A stretch of DNA of 64,000 nt. Origin: DATFQE01 sp963739085 (lineage in GTDB: Bacteria > Actinomycetota > Thermoleophilia > Gaiellales > Gaiellaceae). The stretch covers positions 62,001-126,000 of the forward strand of contig CAVTZA010000019.1 in the NCBI GenBank assembly GCA_963739085.1, in the 5' to 3' direction. The position numbers and the translations under genes were made by a program. The notes beneath the pieces were generated by a model. The model did no database searches and was not told the origin of the DNA. It worked only from the letters and a program-made list of their open reading frames with translations. This document shows positions 7,923 to 16,441 of the stretch, one piece after another (the stretch's first letter is position 1; every line of letters begins with the position of its first letter).

Positions 7923-8505
7923 ATGACTGACACGGGCGCCGGGGTCCGCCTTCGCCCGCTGCGCGAGGACGACGCTCCGGCCGCGCTGGCGTACGCGGTC
8001 GAAAACCGCGTTTTCCTCGAGGAGTGGGAGCCGGTTCGCGAGCGGGAGCTGGTTCACGCTCGAAGCCCAGCTGGCCGACATCCAGGCCGCCGCCGCCGAC
8101 GAGGCGGCCGATCGGCGCTACGCCTTCGGGATCTTCCGCGGCGACGACCTCGTCGGGCGCATAACTCTCAACCAGGTCGTGCGCGGCGTGTTCCAGAACG
8201 CCTACCTCGGCTACTCGATCGCGCAGCGATGGAACGGACACGGCTTCGCGACCGAGGCGGTCGGCCAGGCACTCGAGTACGCGTTCGGCGAGGCCGGGCT
8301 CCATCGCGTGCAGGCTGCGGTCATGCCGCGCAACACCGGCTCGATCCGCGTGCTCGAGAAGAACGGCTTCCGGGAGGAGGGCTACGCCGTCGGCTACCTC
8401 TGCATCAACGGCGTCTGGGAGGACCACCTCATCTTCGCGCGGCTGCGCGGGGGAAACCATGTTTCCCCCACGAACCCCCTTCTTCAAGGTTCTTCTGAAC
8501 GTTAA
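7923..8505 (+). pseudogene. GNAT acetyltransferase, RimJ/RimL type, interrupted by a +1 frameshift
   Basis: Two frames together make one normal RimJ-like acetyltransferase of about 193 residues. From the ATG at 7923 the first frame reads MTDTGAGVRLRPLREDD through EEWEPVRER. At about 8036-8043 the family pattern continues in the +1 frame (SWFTLEAQLADIQ, FGIFRGDDLVGRITLN, GYSIAQRWNGHGFATEAV, NTGSIRVLEKNGF), ending at the TAA at 8503-8505. Removing one G from the GGG in 'gagcgggagc' restores a perfect reading. Because the two halves show no other decay, a sequencing or assembly error or a very recent mutation is likelier than an old pseudogene. Some GNATs of this type modify ribosomal protein N-termini, but the substrate is unknown. 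Confidence 0.85.
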
Positions 8506-8549
8506 CGGGGCCGGCAAGCCGACCCCTCCTATCGCGTTTTTGAGCGGCT

Positions 8550-8714
8550 AGGAGGGTTTGATGAGACGTCGCTCGTCGCCGGGGTGCGATGGTCGTTCCG
8601 AGGCAAGGACGCAGGGAGCGTTCGTATCCGCAGCGATACGGGCGCGACCGAGGACGCCGCCTCGGGGCGAGCAGCGCGGCCCGGCGGCTCAGCGATGTCT
8701 CGTCAAGCCCTCCT
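8550..8714 (+). repeat. Dispersed palindromic element, copy A (full length)
   Basis: 165-bp element between the acetyltransferase stop and the stop codon of the convergent glycoside hydrolase gene. The outer 24 bases (8550-8573, beginning AGGAGGGTTTGATGAGAC) pair with 8691-8714 as RNA without a mismatch, using three G-U wobbles. Inner helices follow: a 9-bp helix containing GCCGGG/CCCGGC, a 12-bp helix containing CCGAGGC/GCCTCGG, and a small hairpin GTATC/GATAC. The core shares long identical runs with the copies at 22608 and 45604. The G-U pairs make the plus strand the better-folding RNA. A 7-bp inverted repeat (CCTCCTA/TAGGAGG, about 8526-8555) overlaps its left edge. Confidence 0.85.
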
Positions 8715-8716
8715 AA

Positions 8717-9967
8717 CTAGAGGTCCACGATGAGGGTGGCCCAGCCGAAGGTCTCGACGCCCACCGGGTCGCCGTTCAGCGGGTTGTAGAACTCGTTGAA
8801 GCCGTGGCGCTCGACGAGCTCCCGGGAGCGCTCGGCGATCGTGTCCGCGAGATCCGGGTAACCGTGCGCCCGCAGGCCGTGGGCGAGGAACCAGTTCGTG
8901 TTCATCGACATCGGCCCTCGCCAGATGAGCCGCGTCCGGATGGGGACGAACGCCGGCTCGTCCCGCGCCGTCGAGGCGACCGGGTAGTCGAGCCAGAACT
9001 CATCGGGATTGGCGAGGTGCTCGACGACGGACTCGACGGCCGACCTCGGTAGGTCCTCCAGGATGAGCGGCATCAGGGAAACGATCGTCTTCACGCGAAT
9101 CGGCTCCTCACGCATCCCGACGAGGTTCCAGAACAGCCCCGCCCGGGCGTCGTAGCTGCGCTCCATGAGCGCGTCTGTCACCCGCGACGCCTTGTCGCGG
9201 GCCCAGCGTGCGAGCGCGTCGTCGCCCACGCGTTCCGCCAGCCGTGACAGCGAGCGCAGCCCCTGGGCGTAGATGCTGGTGAAGTGGACGTCTTCGTGCG
9301 TGTTGCGGCGCAGGCGGGCGAGCGCGCCCGCGCGATGACCGAGCAGCTTGTTCACGAACTCGCGCCGCAGCGTCCACCAGGGGTCGGGCTGCAGCGGGTC
9401 GGCGTCGTCGACGTGCAGCGAGTAGGGGTAGTCGTAGACCGGGCAGTGGTCGAGCCCGCTCTCGAAGCTCGAGATGATCGTCAGCAGCGAGTCGCCGTCG
9501 GGGTCGCGCGCGTGCTCGAGGTACCGGTAGTAGCGCTCGAGCGGCCCGATCGTCTCCCGCACGAACGCCTCGCCCCCACCCGCGTCCACCACGCGCTCGA
9601 CGGCCTGCGCGATCACCGGCGGCTGCACCCGCGCCGTTGTCTTGGGACGGCGGAGCCAGGGTCTGCTCTCGCGGAAGTGCCAGTAGTTCGGATTGCGGCG
9701 AGCGAGCTGTTGGTTCCAGAAGATCACGTGGGGCATGAAGCCGTCGCGGCCCTGCCAGGCGAACAGACCGCGCAGCTCCTCGGCTGCCCGCTCCCAGTCG
9801 AAGCGGGCCCAGACGATCGCGTGGAAGCAGGAGTCCCAGAACCACTGGAACGGGTACGCCTGCGGCGACGGAACGCTGAAGGTATAGGTGCGGCCGTCCT
9901 TGACCGCCGTCTGCGTGTTCCCCTCCAGCAGCTCCCGGGCGGCGGCCTCGAGCGACACCGATTGCAT
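8717..9967 (-). CDS. MGH1-like glycoside hydrolase (alpha/alpha-barrel, GH63-related)
   Basis: 416-residue soluble enzyme related to the (alpha/alpha)6-barrel glycosidases that include mannosylglycerate hydrolase and GH63/GH37-like trehalase families. Typical segments are FQWFWDSCFHAIVWARFDW near residues 40-58 (acid-bearing WD motif), the central SFESGLDHCP (about 168), NTNWFLAHGL (about 365) and the C-terminal FYNPLNGDPVGVETFGWATL, which corresponds to the substrate-closing 'YNPxTGxxxGxxxFGW' motif of this clan. No signal peptide is seen, so it probably acts in the cytoplasm on a small glycoside or compatible solute. Its stop codon abuts repeat copy A. Exact substrate specificity is uncertain. 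Confidence 0.85.
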   Translation of the reverse strand: MQSVSLEAAARELLEGNTQTAVKDGRTYTFSVPSPQAYPFQWFWDSCFHAIVWARFDWERAAEELRGLFAWQGRDGFMPHVIFWNQQLARRNPNYWHFRESRPWLRRPKTTARVQPPVIAQAVERVVDAGGGEAFVRETIGPLERYYRYLEHARDPDGDSLLTIISSFESGLDHCPVYDYPYSLHVDDADPLQPDPWWTLRREFVNKLLGHRAGALARLRRNTHEDVHFTSIYAQGLRSLSRLAERVGDDALARWARDKASRVTDALMERSYDARAGLFWNLVGMREEPIRVKTIVSLMPLILEDLPRSAVESVVEHLANPDEFWLDYPVASTARDEPAFVPIRTRLIWRGPMSMNTNWFLAHGLRAHGYPDLADTIAERSRELVERHGFNEFYNPLNGDPVGVETFGWATLIVDL

Positions 9968-10016
9968 CGCGGGAATCTAGCGCGGGCGTCGGGCCGACCC
10001 GCTAGGTTCCCCGCCC

Positions 10017-10475
10017 GTGGCGGGCGACGAAGACCGGGCCGAGAAGCTCGACCGTGAGCTGATCGAGCTCCTGAACGAGCTCCGCGTCGCGCTGCCCGGC
10101 GTCCAGGTGTTGTTCGGCTTCCTGCTGACCGTCCCGTTCTCGTCGGGCTGGACGAAGGTGACGGACACCGAGCGGCTGGTCTTCTTCCTCACGTTCCTGT
10201 CGACCGCCGTCGCGACGGCGCTGCTGATCGCGCCGAGCGCGCAGCACCGCATCCTCTGGCGCGCGGGAGACAAGGAAGCGCTGCTGCGGCGAGCGAACGT
10301 GCTCGCGATCCTCGGCACCTTCTTCCTGGCGATGTCGGTCACGGGCGCGGTCTGGGTCGTGACCGACGTGATCTACAACCAAGCGCCGACCGCGCTCGTG
10401 ACGGCAGGTGTCGCGGGCATCTTCGCGTGGATCTGGTTCGCGGCGCCGCTCATCCGCCGCGCAAGAAACACCTAG
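10017..10475 (+). CDS. DUF6328 family membrane protein
   Basis: 152 residues from the GTG at 10017. The N-terminus carries the family hallmark ELLNELRVALPGVQVLFGFL, followed by four membrane spans (about residues 30-48, 55-75, 98-120 and 124-142). The stretch APSAQHRILWR between spans two and three is also typical. The family is common in actinobacteria and of unknown function; the conserved LPGVQ helix suggests a membrane-embedded structural or transport role, which is a guess. It is divergently arranged from the glycoside hydrolase with only 49 bp between starts. Its stop codon (TAG) abuts repeat copy B. Confidence 0.85.
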   Translation: MAGDEDRAEKLDRELIELLNELRVALPGVQVLFGFLLTVPFSSGWTKVTDTERLVFFLTFLSTAVATALLIAPSAQHRILWRAGDKEALLRRANVLAILGTFFLAMSVTGAVWVVTDVIYNQAPTALVTAGVAGIFAWIWFAAPLIRRARNT

Positions 10476-10477
10476 GT

Positions 10478-10559
10478 AGGAGGGCTCGGCGAAATAACGG
10501 CTGAGCCGCCGGGCCACGCTGCTCGCCCCGGCAACGAGCGATATCCCGCCAAACCCTCT
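10478..10559 (-). repeat. Dispersed palindromic element, copy B (inverted, core deleted)
   Basis: 82-bp version of the element, in the opposite orientation to copies A, C and D. Read on the minus strand it starts AGAGGGTTTGGCGGGATAT, runs to GTTGCCGGGG and then jumps directly to CGAGCAGCGTGGCCCGGCGG, so roughly 80 bases of inner core are missing. The ends still pair, with several G-U wobbles (GGGUUUGGCGGGAU against AUUUCGCCGAGCCC). It fills the gap between two convergent genes, and its left end forms part of the stop codon of the BON-domain gene. A precise loss of the inner hairpins is what one expects of a structure-dependent deletion. Confidence 0.8.
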
Positions 10560-11010
10560 AGTGCGCCTGGTGCATCGGTGCCTCGGTGCCGGTGAGGTGG
10601 AGCAGGTTCTCGACGCCCTTGACGCCCTGGACGTTGCGCGTCCTCGCCTCGAGCTCGGCGATCAGCTCCGGCCGCTCGACCTCGCCGCGCAGGACGACCA
10701 CGCCGTCCTCGGCGTTGACGTTGATCCCCCTTACATCGACGTCACGGAAGATCGTGCTCTCGACCTTGTGCGCGAGCGTGACGTCGTCCGGCTCGCCGTT
10801 GGGCTGCTCCTGGCGGTGCTTGACCTTCTGGACGAGCCCGAACGCCTCTGCTTGGACGCTGCCCGCGAAGCCCTCGAGTGCGCGACCGCGGCGGCGGAAG
10901 AAGGCGCGCGTGCGGTCGCGGGCCTCACCGCGCCGACGCGCGCCGCTGTCGGGATCGAAGAAGTAGGTGAGGCCGGCGCCGACGCCGGCCACTGCGATCA
11001 GCTTGCGCAT
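10558..11010 (-). CDS. BON-domain protein
   Basis: 150 residues. The N-terminus MRKLIAVAGVGAGLTYFFDPDSGARRR has a short hydrophobic segment followed by the FDPxxGxRRR motif common to actinobacterial membrane-anchored stress proteins. A BON domain occupies about residues 75-145 (VESTIFRDVDVRGINVNAEDG, then GVVVLRGEV and GVKGVENLL), the fold used by OsmY-like proteins for phospholipid binding. It is probably an envelope-associated stress protein. It stands alone in a minus-strand series with the 96-residue hypothetical gene 157 bp upstream. The stop codon overlaps repeat copy B. Confidence 0.85.
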   Translation of the reverse strand: MRKLIAVAGVGAGLTYFFDPDSGARRRGEARDRTRAFFRRRGRALEGFAGSVQAEAFGLVQKVKHRQEQPNGEPDDVTLAHKVESTIFRDVDVRGINVNAEDGVVVLRGEVERPELIAELEARTRNVQGVKGVENLLHLTGTEAPMHQAH

Positions 11011-11167
11011 GGGGCTCCTCTCGGTCTGTGTGTTTCACGTCGGCTACCCCTCACTTTCGAGGGACAAACACCGAGAGGTCCGCGCGAGCTTCCAGCGGGC
11101 GATCGCGTCGATCGCGGTGGTGCTGCGTTCGTCTAGCGGCGCCGGCGGTCGGCCGGCGAGAGGAAGG

Positions 11168-11458
11168 CTAGTCGCCCCAGTCGAAGTCGCGGGAACGGCC
11201 CCAGAGGCCGTCCTCGACCCCGGTGTCCTCCGAGACCTCCTGAAGGGCGTGCGCCTCGACGGGCACCTTGATCTCGCCGTCCATGGTCTCTTCGATCAGG
11301 GCCTGCTCCTCGGTCTTGAAGAGCGGATGGTTCTCGAAGGGGTCTTCGATGCGGTAGCGCTCGAGAGGCATCCGGTTGTCGAGCTCGGCGTTCTTGCGCT
11401 TGAGCTCGAGGTGATCCTCAATCACGTTTGCGAAGAGCGAAGGAGTCTCCACTGGCAT
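11168..11458 (-). CDS. Conserved-looking hypothetical protein, 96 aa
   Basis: Highly acidic, soluble 96-residue protein (MPVETPSLFANVIEDHLELK, then PFENHPLFKTEEQALIEETM, ending RSRDFDWGD). The ATG follows CCAGGAGGTTCGT, a good Shine-Dalgarno site. The pattern 'ANVIEDHLELKRKNAELDNRMPLERY' recurs, as I recall, in actinobacterial hypothetical proteins, but I cannot name a family. No membrane segment or known motif. It lies between the diguanylate cyclase and BON-protein genes on the same strand. The preceding gap 11011-11167 holds nothing definite. Confidence 0.65.
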   Translation of the reverse strand: MPVETPSLFANVIEDHLELKRKNAELDNRMPLERYRIEDPFENHPLFKTEEQALIEETMDGEIKVPVEAHALQEVSEDTGVEDGLWGRSRDFDWGD

Positions 11459-11516
11459 ACACGAACCTCCTGGAAAACGGTCGGCGGAGGATTGTAACGG
11501 CGCGCGACGCTCGGGG

Positions 11517-12704
11517 TCACGCTACAGGTGTGGGCGGCTCGCTTACCGATCCGGCCCAGACCACCCGATCCTTTCCTCCGCGTTTTGCGTCGTACAGAGC
11601 CGCGTCGGCCGCTGCGACGAGCTCGTCCTTGGTCTCGGCGGCCGGATGGGCCGCTACTCCGAAGCTGGCGGTAACGTCGACCCGCACGCCGTCCGGAGCG
11701 ATCAGCGTGCGTGTACGCAGGTTGTCGCGGATGCGCTCGGCCAGCGCCGCGCCGCCCTCGAGGTCGGTCCCGGGGAGCACGACCGCGAACTCCTCCCCGC
11801 CCCAGCGGCCCGCGAGATCGATGTCGCGGATGCTGCCGGCGAGGGCGGCCGCGAACTCGCGCAGGACGACGTCACCGAACGGATGCCCCCAGCGGTCGTT
11901 GATCTGCTTGAAGTCGTCGAGGTCGGACATGATCATCGCGAGCGGCTCCTCGAAGCGGCCTGCGCGCGAGAGCTCGGTCTCCAGCGCGCCCTCCGCGACC
12001 CGCCTGTTCGGGAGACCCGTGAGCGGGTCGACGAGGGCCTGCCTCTCCACCGTCCGGTGCTTGCGCGCGTTCGCGAGCGCAATCGCCGCGTGGCCGACGA
12101 GCCAGGTGGCCGTCTCGCGGCTGTCGCTGCCGAACCGGTCGCCGATCAGCACGAGCGTGCCAAAGTCCTCCCGGCCCACGGTGACCGGGAAGCGGAGACG
12201 TTCGCCCTTCGCGTTCGGATCGCCGGCCGCGGGGTCGAAGCCGTCGCTCCTCTCGAGGAACCCGCCCCTCGCGCCGGTCGCCTCGACGGCGGTCTCGACG
12301 ATCACGCGCAGGAGCTCGTCCGGGTCGTGCATGGCGGCGAGCGCCTCTCCGAAGCGCATCGTCGCGTCCCGGAACCGCGTCCGCTCCGCCTCGAGCTCGC
12401 TGAGCCGCTCCTGCAGCTGGCCGGCCATCTCGTTGAACGCCCGGCCGAGCTGCGCCAACTCGTCGCGGCCCTTGACCGGCACGAGGGTGCGGACGATCGA
12501 GCGGCACTCCACGTAGGCGAGGAGCGCGATCAGGGCGAGCGCGATCAGGAGGCCGCCCTGGAGGACGGAGTCGGCGCGGCCGGGCTCGGCATGGCCGGTG
12601 CCGGCGCCGAAGCCCCAGAACGCCGCCGCCAGCGGCAGCAGCAAGATCGGCGAGAAGTACGCGGCGAGCTTGAGGTTGAAACTTTTCACGACGGCCTTAG
12701 GCAC
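11517..12704 (-). CDS. Membrane-bound GAF-GGDEF diguanylate cyclase
   Basis: 395 residues. Two membrane spans near the N-terminus (about 10-32 and 44-64) are followed by a short HAMP-like linker with a coiled coil (AQLGRAFNEMAGQLQERLSE), a GAF domain (about 110-225) and a GGDEF domain (about 232-385). The active-site loop reads RWGGEEF, a catalytically competent GGEEF, and DPLTGLPNRR and SDLDDFKQINDRWGHPFGD supply metal and GTP contacts, so it should make c-di-GMP from two GTP. No RxxD inhibitory site is evident five residues before GGEEF. It probably links an envelope or redox signal to motility or adhesion. No other c-di-GMP gene is seen in the window. Confidence 0.92.
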   Translation of the reverse strand: MPKAVVKSFNLKLAAYFSPILLLPLAAAFWGFGAGTGHAEPGRADSVLQGGLLIALALIALLAYVECRSIVRTLVPVKGRDELAQLGRAFNEMAGQLQERLSELEAERTRFRDATMRFGEALAAMHDPDELLRVIVETAVEATGARGGFLERSDGFDPAAGDPNAKGERLRFPVTVGREDFGTLVLIGDRFGSDSRETATWLVGHAAIALANARKHRTVERQALVDPLTGLPNRRVAEGALETELSRAGRFEEPLAMIMSDLDDFKQINDRWGHPFGDVVLREFAAALAGSIRDIDLAGRWGGEEFAVVLPGTDLEGGAALAERIRDNLRTRTLIAPDGVRVDVTASFGVAAHPAAETKDELVAAADAALYDAKRGGKDRVVWAGSVSEPPTPVA

Positions 12705-12831
12705 CCCTCCGGTCGGCCGATAGAGCTCTCACGGAGTGTTGTCGGCCGCCAAGGGGATTTCCATGAGGGTCAAGGTTTTGCCGGTTGTAATGGGCGGCAC
12801 AACGACCGCGACGACTGAGCCCTGTGGCACG

Positions 12832-13023
12832 ATGCGCATCGTGCGAAGCCCGACATTCATCCGCCGCATGGGCCCGGTCGGGCTCTTTTTGACTGCCTAT
12901 GACGTCTGGCGCCGTCTTCCGCCGCCGGCGCGGCGCCGCATCCTCGCCGAGACGCGACGGCATGGACCGCGCGTCGCCAGAGCGGTCGCCGACCGCACCC
13001 GCAAGCGCCCTCCCGCTCCCTAG
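12832..13023 (+). CDS. Small basic protein, 63 aa, unknown
   Basis: The ATG at 12832 opens a 63-residue frame: a hydrophobic helix (RRMGPVGLFLTAYDVWRRLP) followed by a strongly basic tail (PPARRRILAETRRHGPRVAR, ending KRPPAP). Proteins with a 'GPxGxxLTAxDxWRRLPPxxRRxI' pattern are, as I recall, frequent in this lineage, which supports a real gene; the function is unknown, though membrane association plus a nucleic-acid-like tail is evident. It is convergent with sucA, 8 bp between stops. An earlier in-frame ATG at 12736 lacks a good ribosome site. Confidence 0.5.
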   Translation: MRIVRSPTFIRRMGPVGLFLTAYDVWRRLPPPARRRILAETRRHGPRVARAVADRTRKRPPAP

Positions 13024-13031
13024 TCGGAGTC

Positions 13032-15878
13032 CTAGCCCGTCAGAACGGCGCGGACGATCCGGTCCTGCTCGTGCAGGTGCGCGGTGGGATAGCCCTCGCT
13101 CGGGCTGGCCCGCCACGGGCGACCCGCGTACAGCAGCGGGACACGGCCTTCGATCGCGTCCTCGAGGCGGTGCCTGATCGCCCGGAACGCGCCCATGTTC
13201 TGGGGCTCCTCCTGGGCCCAGACGACCTCGGTGAGGTTGGGGTAGCCGCGCACGAGCTCGGCCGCCGCGGCCACGGGGAACGGGTACAGCTGCTCGAGCC
13301 GGGCCACGGCCAGGTCCGGGCGGTTCTGGCGCTCGGCATGGCCGACGATGTCGTAGTAGACCTTCCCCGAGGTGAGCACGAGCCGGCGCACCTGCTCGCG
13401 GTCGACACCGGGCTCCTCGAGCACGGGCTGAAACGAGCCCTCGGCGAGATCCTGCAGCGTCGAGGCCGCCTCCTTGAGCCGTAGGAGGCCCTTCGGCGTC
13501 ATCACGATCAGCGGCCGAGCCGACGGATCGAGCGCCTGGCGGCGCAGCAGGTGGAAGTACTGCCCGGCTGTCGTCGCGTTCACGATGCGCACGTTCTCCT
13601 GGGCGGCGAGCTGAAGGAATCGCTCGAGCCGCGCGCTGGAGTGCTCCGGGCCGTTGCCCTCGTAGCCGTGCGGCAGGAGCAGCGTCAGCCTCGATGTCTG
13701 GTGCCACTTCGACAGCCCGGAGACGAGGAACTGATCGATCACGATCTGGGCGCCGTTGACGAAGTCGCCGTACTGTGCTTCCCAGAGGACGAGCGCCTCG
13801 TTCGCAGCGACGGAGTAGCCGTACTCGAAGCCCACCGCCGCGTACTCCGACAGCGGCGAGTTGTAGATCTCGAAAGCCGCGCTCGCATCGTCGAGGTGCT
13901 TGATCGGCGTGAACGTCTCTCCGCTCTCGGGGTCGTGCATGACGAGATGGCGGTGCGCGAACGTGCCGCGCTCGCTGTCCTGGCCCGTGAGCCGGATCGG
14001 GATCCCCTCGACCAGCAGGCTCGCGAAGGCCAGAGCCTCGGCCTGCCCCCAGTTGATGCCGCCGGAGTCGAGCGCCTCGGTGCGCTTCGCGAGCTGGCGG
14101 TCGAGCTTGGGGTTCACGGTGAAGCCCTCGGGCACGCGGCGCAGCTCGGCGTCGAGCTCGCGGAGGCGCTCCTCCGAGACCCCGGTGACGAGGTTGGCGT
14201 CCGCCGCACTCGGCAGCCGGTCCGGGACGGGGGCCGGAGGCTGCCCGAAGGTGGCCTTCAGGCGCTCGTGCGCCTGCTTCAGCCGGGCTTGCTGCTCGTC
14301 GAAGAGCGCCTGTGCCTCCTCCTCGGAGACGATGTCCTCCTCGGCCAAGCGCGCAGCGAACTGCTCGCGGACGGTGGGCTGACGCGCGATCCGCGCCGCC
14401 ATCAGCGGTTGCGTGTATGCGGGCTCGTCGCCCTCGTTATGCCCGTGGCGCCGATAGCCGACGAGGTCGACGACGACGTCGTGGCCGAAGCGCCGGCGGA
14501 ACGCGAGCGCGAGGCGGATCGCCGAGATCGCGGCCTCGGGATCGTCGGCGTTGACGTGGATGATGGGCACGTCGAAGCCCTTCGCGAGGTCGCTCGAGTA
14601 GCGCGTCGAACGGCCCTGCTCGGGGTCGGTGGTGAAGCCGATCTGGTTGTTGGAGATCAGGTGGAGCGTGCCGCCCGTCGTGTAGCCGGGCAGACCCTGG
14701 AGGTTGAGCGTCTCCGCGACGACGCCCTGACCCGGGAAGGACGCGTCGCCGTGGATCAGAACGGGGAGCCCGACGTCGGGCTCGTGCGTGCCCGACCGCG
14801 TCGAGCGATCCGTCTGGTCGGCGCGCGTGAGGCCCTCGACGACGGGGTCGACCGCCTCGAGATGGCTCGGGTTCGCGGCGAGCCGGACGCTGATCGGGCC
14901 TGACCGGGTGCCGCGCCGCCCCTCCGCCGCCAGGTGGTACTTGACGTCGCCGCTGCCACCGGCGGGGTCGGCTTCGATCGCCTCCGGCGTGCGCTCTCCC
15001 TCGAACTCGCGCAGCAGCGACTCGTACGACCGGCCGAGCACGTGCGCCAGCACGTTCAGCCGCCCGCGGTGCGCCATCCCGATCACGACCTGGTGCGCAC
15101 CGGCCTCGGCCGCGAGCTCGATCGTCTCGTCGAGCATCGGGATCATCGTGTCGAGGCCCTCGACCGAGAACGACTTCTGCCCCAGGAAGGCACGCCTGAG
15201 GTACTGCTCCATGCCCTCGACCTCGGTGAGGCGCGCGAGCAGCCGCTTCTTCTCCTCGTCGGTGAGCCGCATCCGGTAGCGGCCAGACTCGATCGCGTGG
15301 CGCAACCAAACGCGCTCCTCATGATCGGAGATGTGCTCGATCTCGTACGCCATCGTCCCCGAGTAGATCTCCTTCAGCCGCGGCAGCACGTCGGCGAGCG
15401 TCTCGCCGGGGACGTGGACGCGGAGCACCGACGCCGGGATCCGGGCTTGCAGCTCCGGCGTCAACTCCGGCTGCAGCATCTCGGGCTGGAGCGACGGGTC
15501 GCTGACGGGCTCCGAGCCCAGCGGGTCGAGCCGAGCGGCGAGGTGGCCGTGCGTGCGGTGTGCCTTCACCAGCGCCATCGCCGCGGCGACGGCTCCTAGC
15601 ATCGTGTCGTCGACGGGCGCTGCCGCAGGAGCAGGCTCCCGCGGCGCGGGCTCGGGCGGCGCCTCGACGGTTGCGACGGAGGCGGGCGCCCCGTTACCCG
15701 TGCCGTCGGGGCGCAGGGCCTCGAGGAGCCGGCTCAGCCCAGGATGTTGGGCAACGAGCGTGCTGTCGCCGCTCTCGAAGAGCGCGCGCCACTCGGCCGG
15801 AACGGCGTCGGGGTTCTCGAGGTACTGCTCGAAGACGTCGCCCGCGTAGCCCGAATTGAGTCCGTCGACTTCCTTCAC
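13032..15878 (-). CDS. sucA: 2-oxoglutarate dehydrogenase E1 component
   Basis: 948-residue thiamine-diphosphate enzyme that decarboxylates 2-oxoglutarate in the TCA cycle and passes succinyl to lipoyl-E2. The N-terminal E2-binding helix is intact (LNSGYAGDVFEQYLENPDAVPAEW), followed by a Pro/Ala linker (about 60-90), then the catalytic core: GMAHRGRLNVL (about 270), HGDASFPGQGVVAETLN (ThDP/Mg site, about 385), SNNQIGFTT and RRHGHNEGDEP (about 495), and the C-terminal transketolase part (VLWEAQYGDFVNGAQIVIDQF, about 715). Unlike corynebacterial/mycobacterial OdhA/Kgd it lacks a fused succinyltransferase domain, so E2 must be encoded elsewhere. No partner genes flank it. The ATG at 15878 is kept because it keeps the E2-binding helix. 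Confidence 0.95.
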   Translation of the reverse strand: MKEVDGLNSGYAGDVFEQYLENPDAVPAEWRALFESGDSTLVAQHPGLSRLLEALRPDGTGNGAPASVATVEAPPEPAPREPAPAAAPVDDTMLGAVAAAMALVKAHRTHGHLAARLDPLGSEPVSDPSLQPEMLQPELTPELQARIPASVLRVHVPGETLADVLPRLKEIYSGTMAYEIEHISDHEERVWLRHAIESGRYRMRLTDEEKKRLLARLTEVEGMEQYLRRAFLGQKSFSVEGLDTMIPMLDETIELAAEAGAHQVVIGMAHRGRLNVLAHVLGRSYESLLREFEGERTPEAIEADPAGGSGDVKYHLAAEGRRGTRSGPISVRLAANPSHLEAVDPVVEGLTRADQTDRSTRSGTHEPDVGLPVLIHGDASFPGQGVVAETLNLQGLPGYTTGGTLHLISNNQIGFTTDPEQGRSTRYSSDLAKGFDVPIIHVNADDPEAAISAIRLALAFRRRFGHDVVVDLVGYRRHGHNEGDEPAYTQPLMAARIARQPTVREQFAARLAEEDIVSEEEAQALFDEQQARLKQAHERLKATFGQPPAPVPDRLPSAADANLVTGVSEERLRELDAELRRVPEGFTVNPKLDRQLAKRTEALDSGGINWGQAEALAFASLLVEGIPIRLTGQDSERGTFAHRHLVMHDPESGETFTPIKHLDDASAAFEIYNSPLSEYAAVGFEYGYSVAANEALVLWEAQYGDFVNGAQIVIDQFLVSGLSKWHQTSRLTLLLPHGYEGNGPEHSSARLERFLQLAAQENVRIVNATTAGQYFHLLRRQALDPSARPLIVMTPKGLLRLKEAASTLQDLAEGSFQPVLEEPGVDREQVRRLVLTSGKVYYDIVGHAERQNRPDLAVARLEQLYPFPVAAAAELVRGYPNLTEVVWAQEEPQNMGAFRAIRHRLEDAIEGRVPLLYAGRPWRASPSEGYPTAHLHEQDRIVRAVLTG

Positions 15879-15926
15879 GTCCGCACTCTTTCTAGCAACG
15901 GTCCGCCACCCCTGGGAGGCGGCGGG

Positions 15927-16187
15927 CTACCAGAGGGGCCGGTCGGTGAGGACGCATACGATCATTCCCGCGATCCAGCCGACCGTGACCGTCGCGACGG
16001 CCCAGGTAGCGAGACGCTCGTGGCGCCCGCCCATCGCGACGGCGATCAGCGCGACCACGAGCGCGGCGGGGCCGATGCGCACGGGCTTGTACGCGATCGA
16101 GATCAGTCCTGCGAAGAGCGCGATCGTGGCGAGGAAGCCCGCGACCGTGTCGGCCGCGCCCTCGCGCCTGATCGGCTGCGCGCTCAC
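15927..16187 (-). CDS. Small membrane protein, unknown (third gene of nitrilase operon)
   Basis: 86 residues from the GTG at 16187, which overlaps the stop of the preceding gene as GTGA (16184-16187), a translational-coupling arrangement. Three membrane spans are predicted (about residues 15-33, 38-56 and 63-80), ending CVLTDRPLW at the C-terminus. No domain is recognised. An upstream start would add a low-complexity stretch antisense to nothing conserved and would ignore the coupling, so the GTG is preferred. Confidence 0.6.
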   Translation of the reverse strand: MSAQPIRREGAADTVAGFLATIALFAGLISIAYKPVRIGPAALVVALIAVAMGGRHERLATWAVATVTVGWIAGMIVCVLTDRPLW

Positions 16188-16441
16188 GTGCGGATCCTGG
16201 AGCTCCGGCCGTGCGGGCTCGCGTGCGGCCCGCCCCGGCTCGGACGGCGCCCGGGCCGTGGACGCCAGCGGCGCGGCCACTCCTCGTCCTGCGAGCGTAT
16301 GCGTGCGCCCTCCAGGGGATCGGGCTCCTGGCGAATCGCCCACCAGCAGACCCCGGCGAGGTAGAGGATCGGGAGCTTCAGGATCAACATCATGAAGACG
16401 ATCTCGACCACGGTCAGAAGTCTAGTCCGGCCCGTTGACAT
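16184..16441 (-). CDS. Small single-span membrane protein (second gene of nitrilase operon)
   Basis: 85 residues from an ATG at 16441 that lies 20 bp inside the 3' end of the nitrilase gene; a GTG at 16411 just behind the nitrilase stop would give 75 residues and is equally possible. One membrane span (about residues 12-36, VEIVFMMLILKLPILYLAGV) is followed by WWAIRQEPDPLEG and a basic Arg/Pro/Gly-rich C-terminal tail. The pattern 'LYLAGVxWWAIRxEP' is common, as I recall, in small proteins of this lineage. Function unknown. Coupled to both neighbours by overlap. Confidence 0.65.
   Translation of the reverse strand: MSTGRTRLLTVVEIVFMMLILKLPILYLAGVCWWAIRQEPDPLEGARIRSQDEEWPRRWRPRPGRRPSRGGPHASPHGRSSRIRT

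Noticed and set aside
12736..12831. Extending the 63-residue gene at 12832 upstream to the ATG at 12736
   Set aside because: The added residues (LSAAKGISMRVKVLPVVMGG) have no ribosome site and low coding quality; the inner ATG gives a compact, conserved-looking protein.
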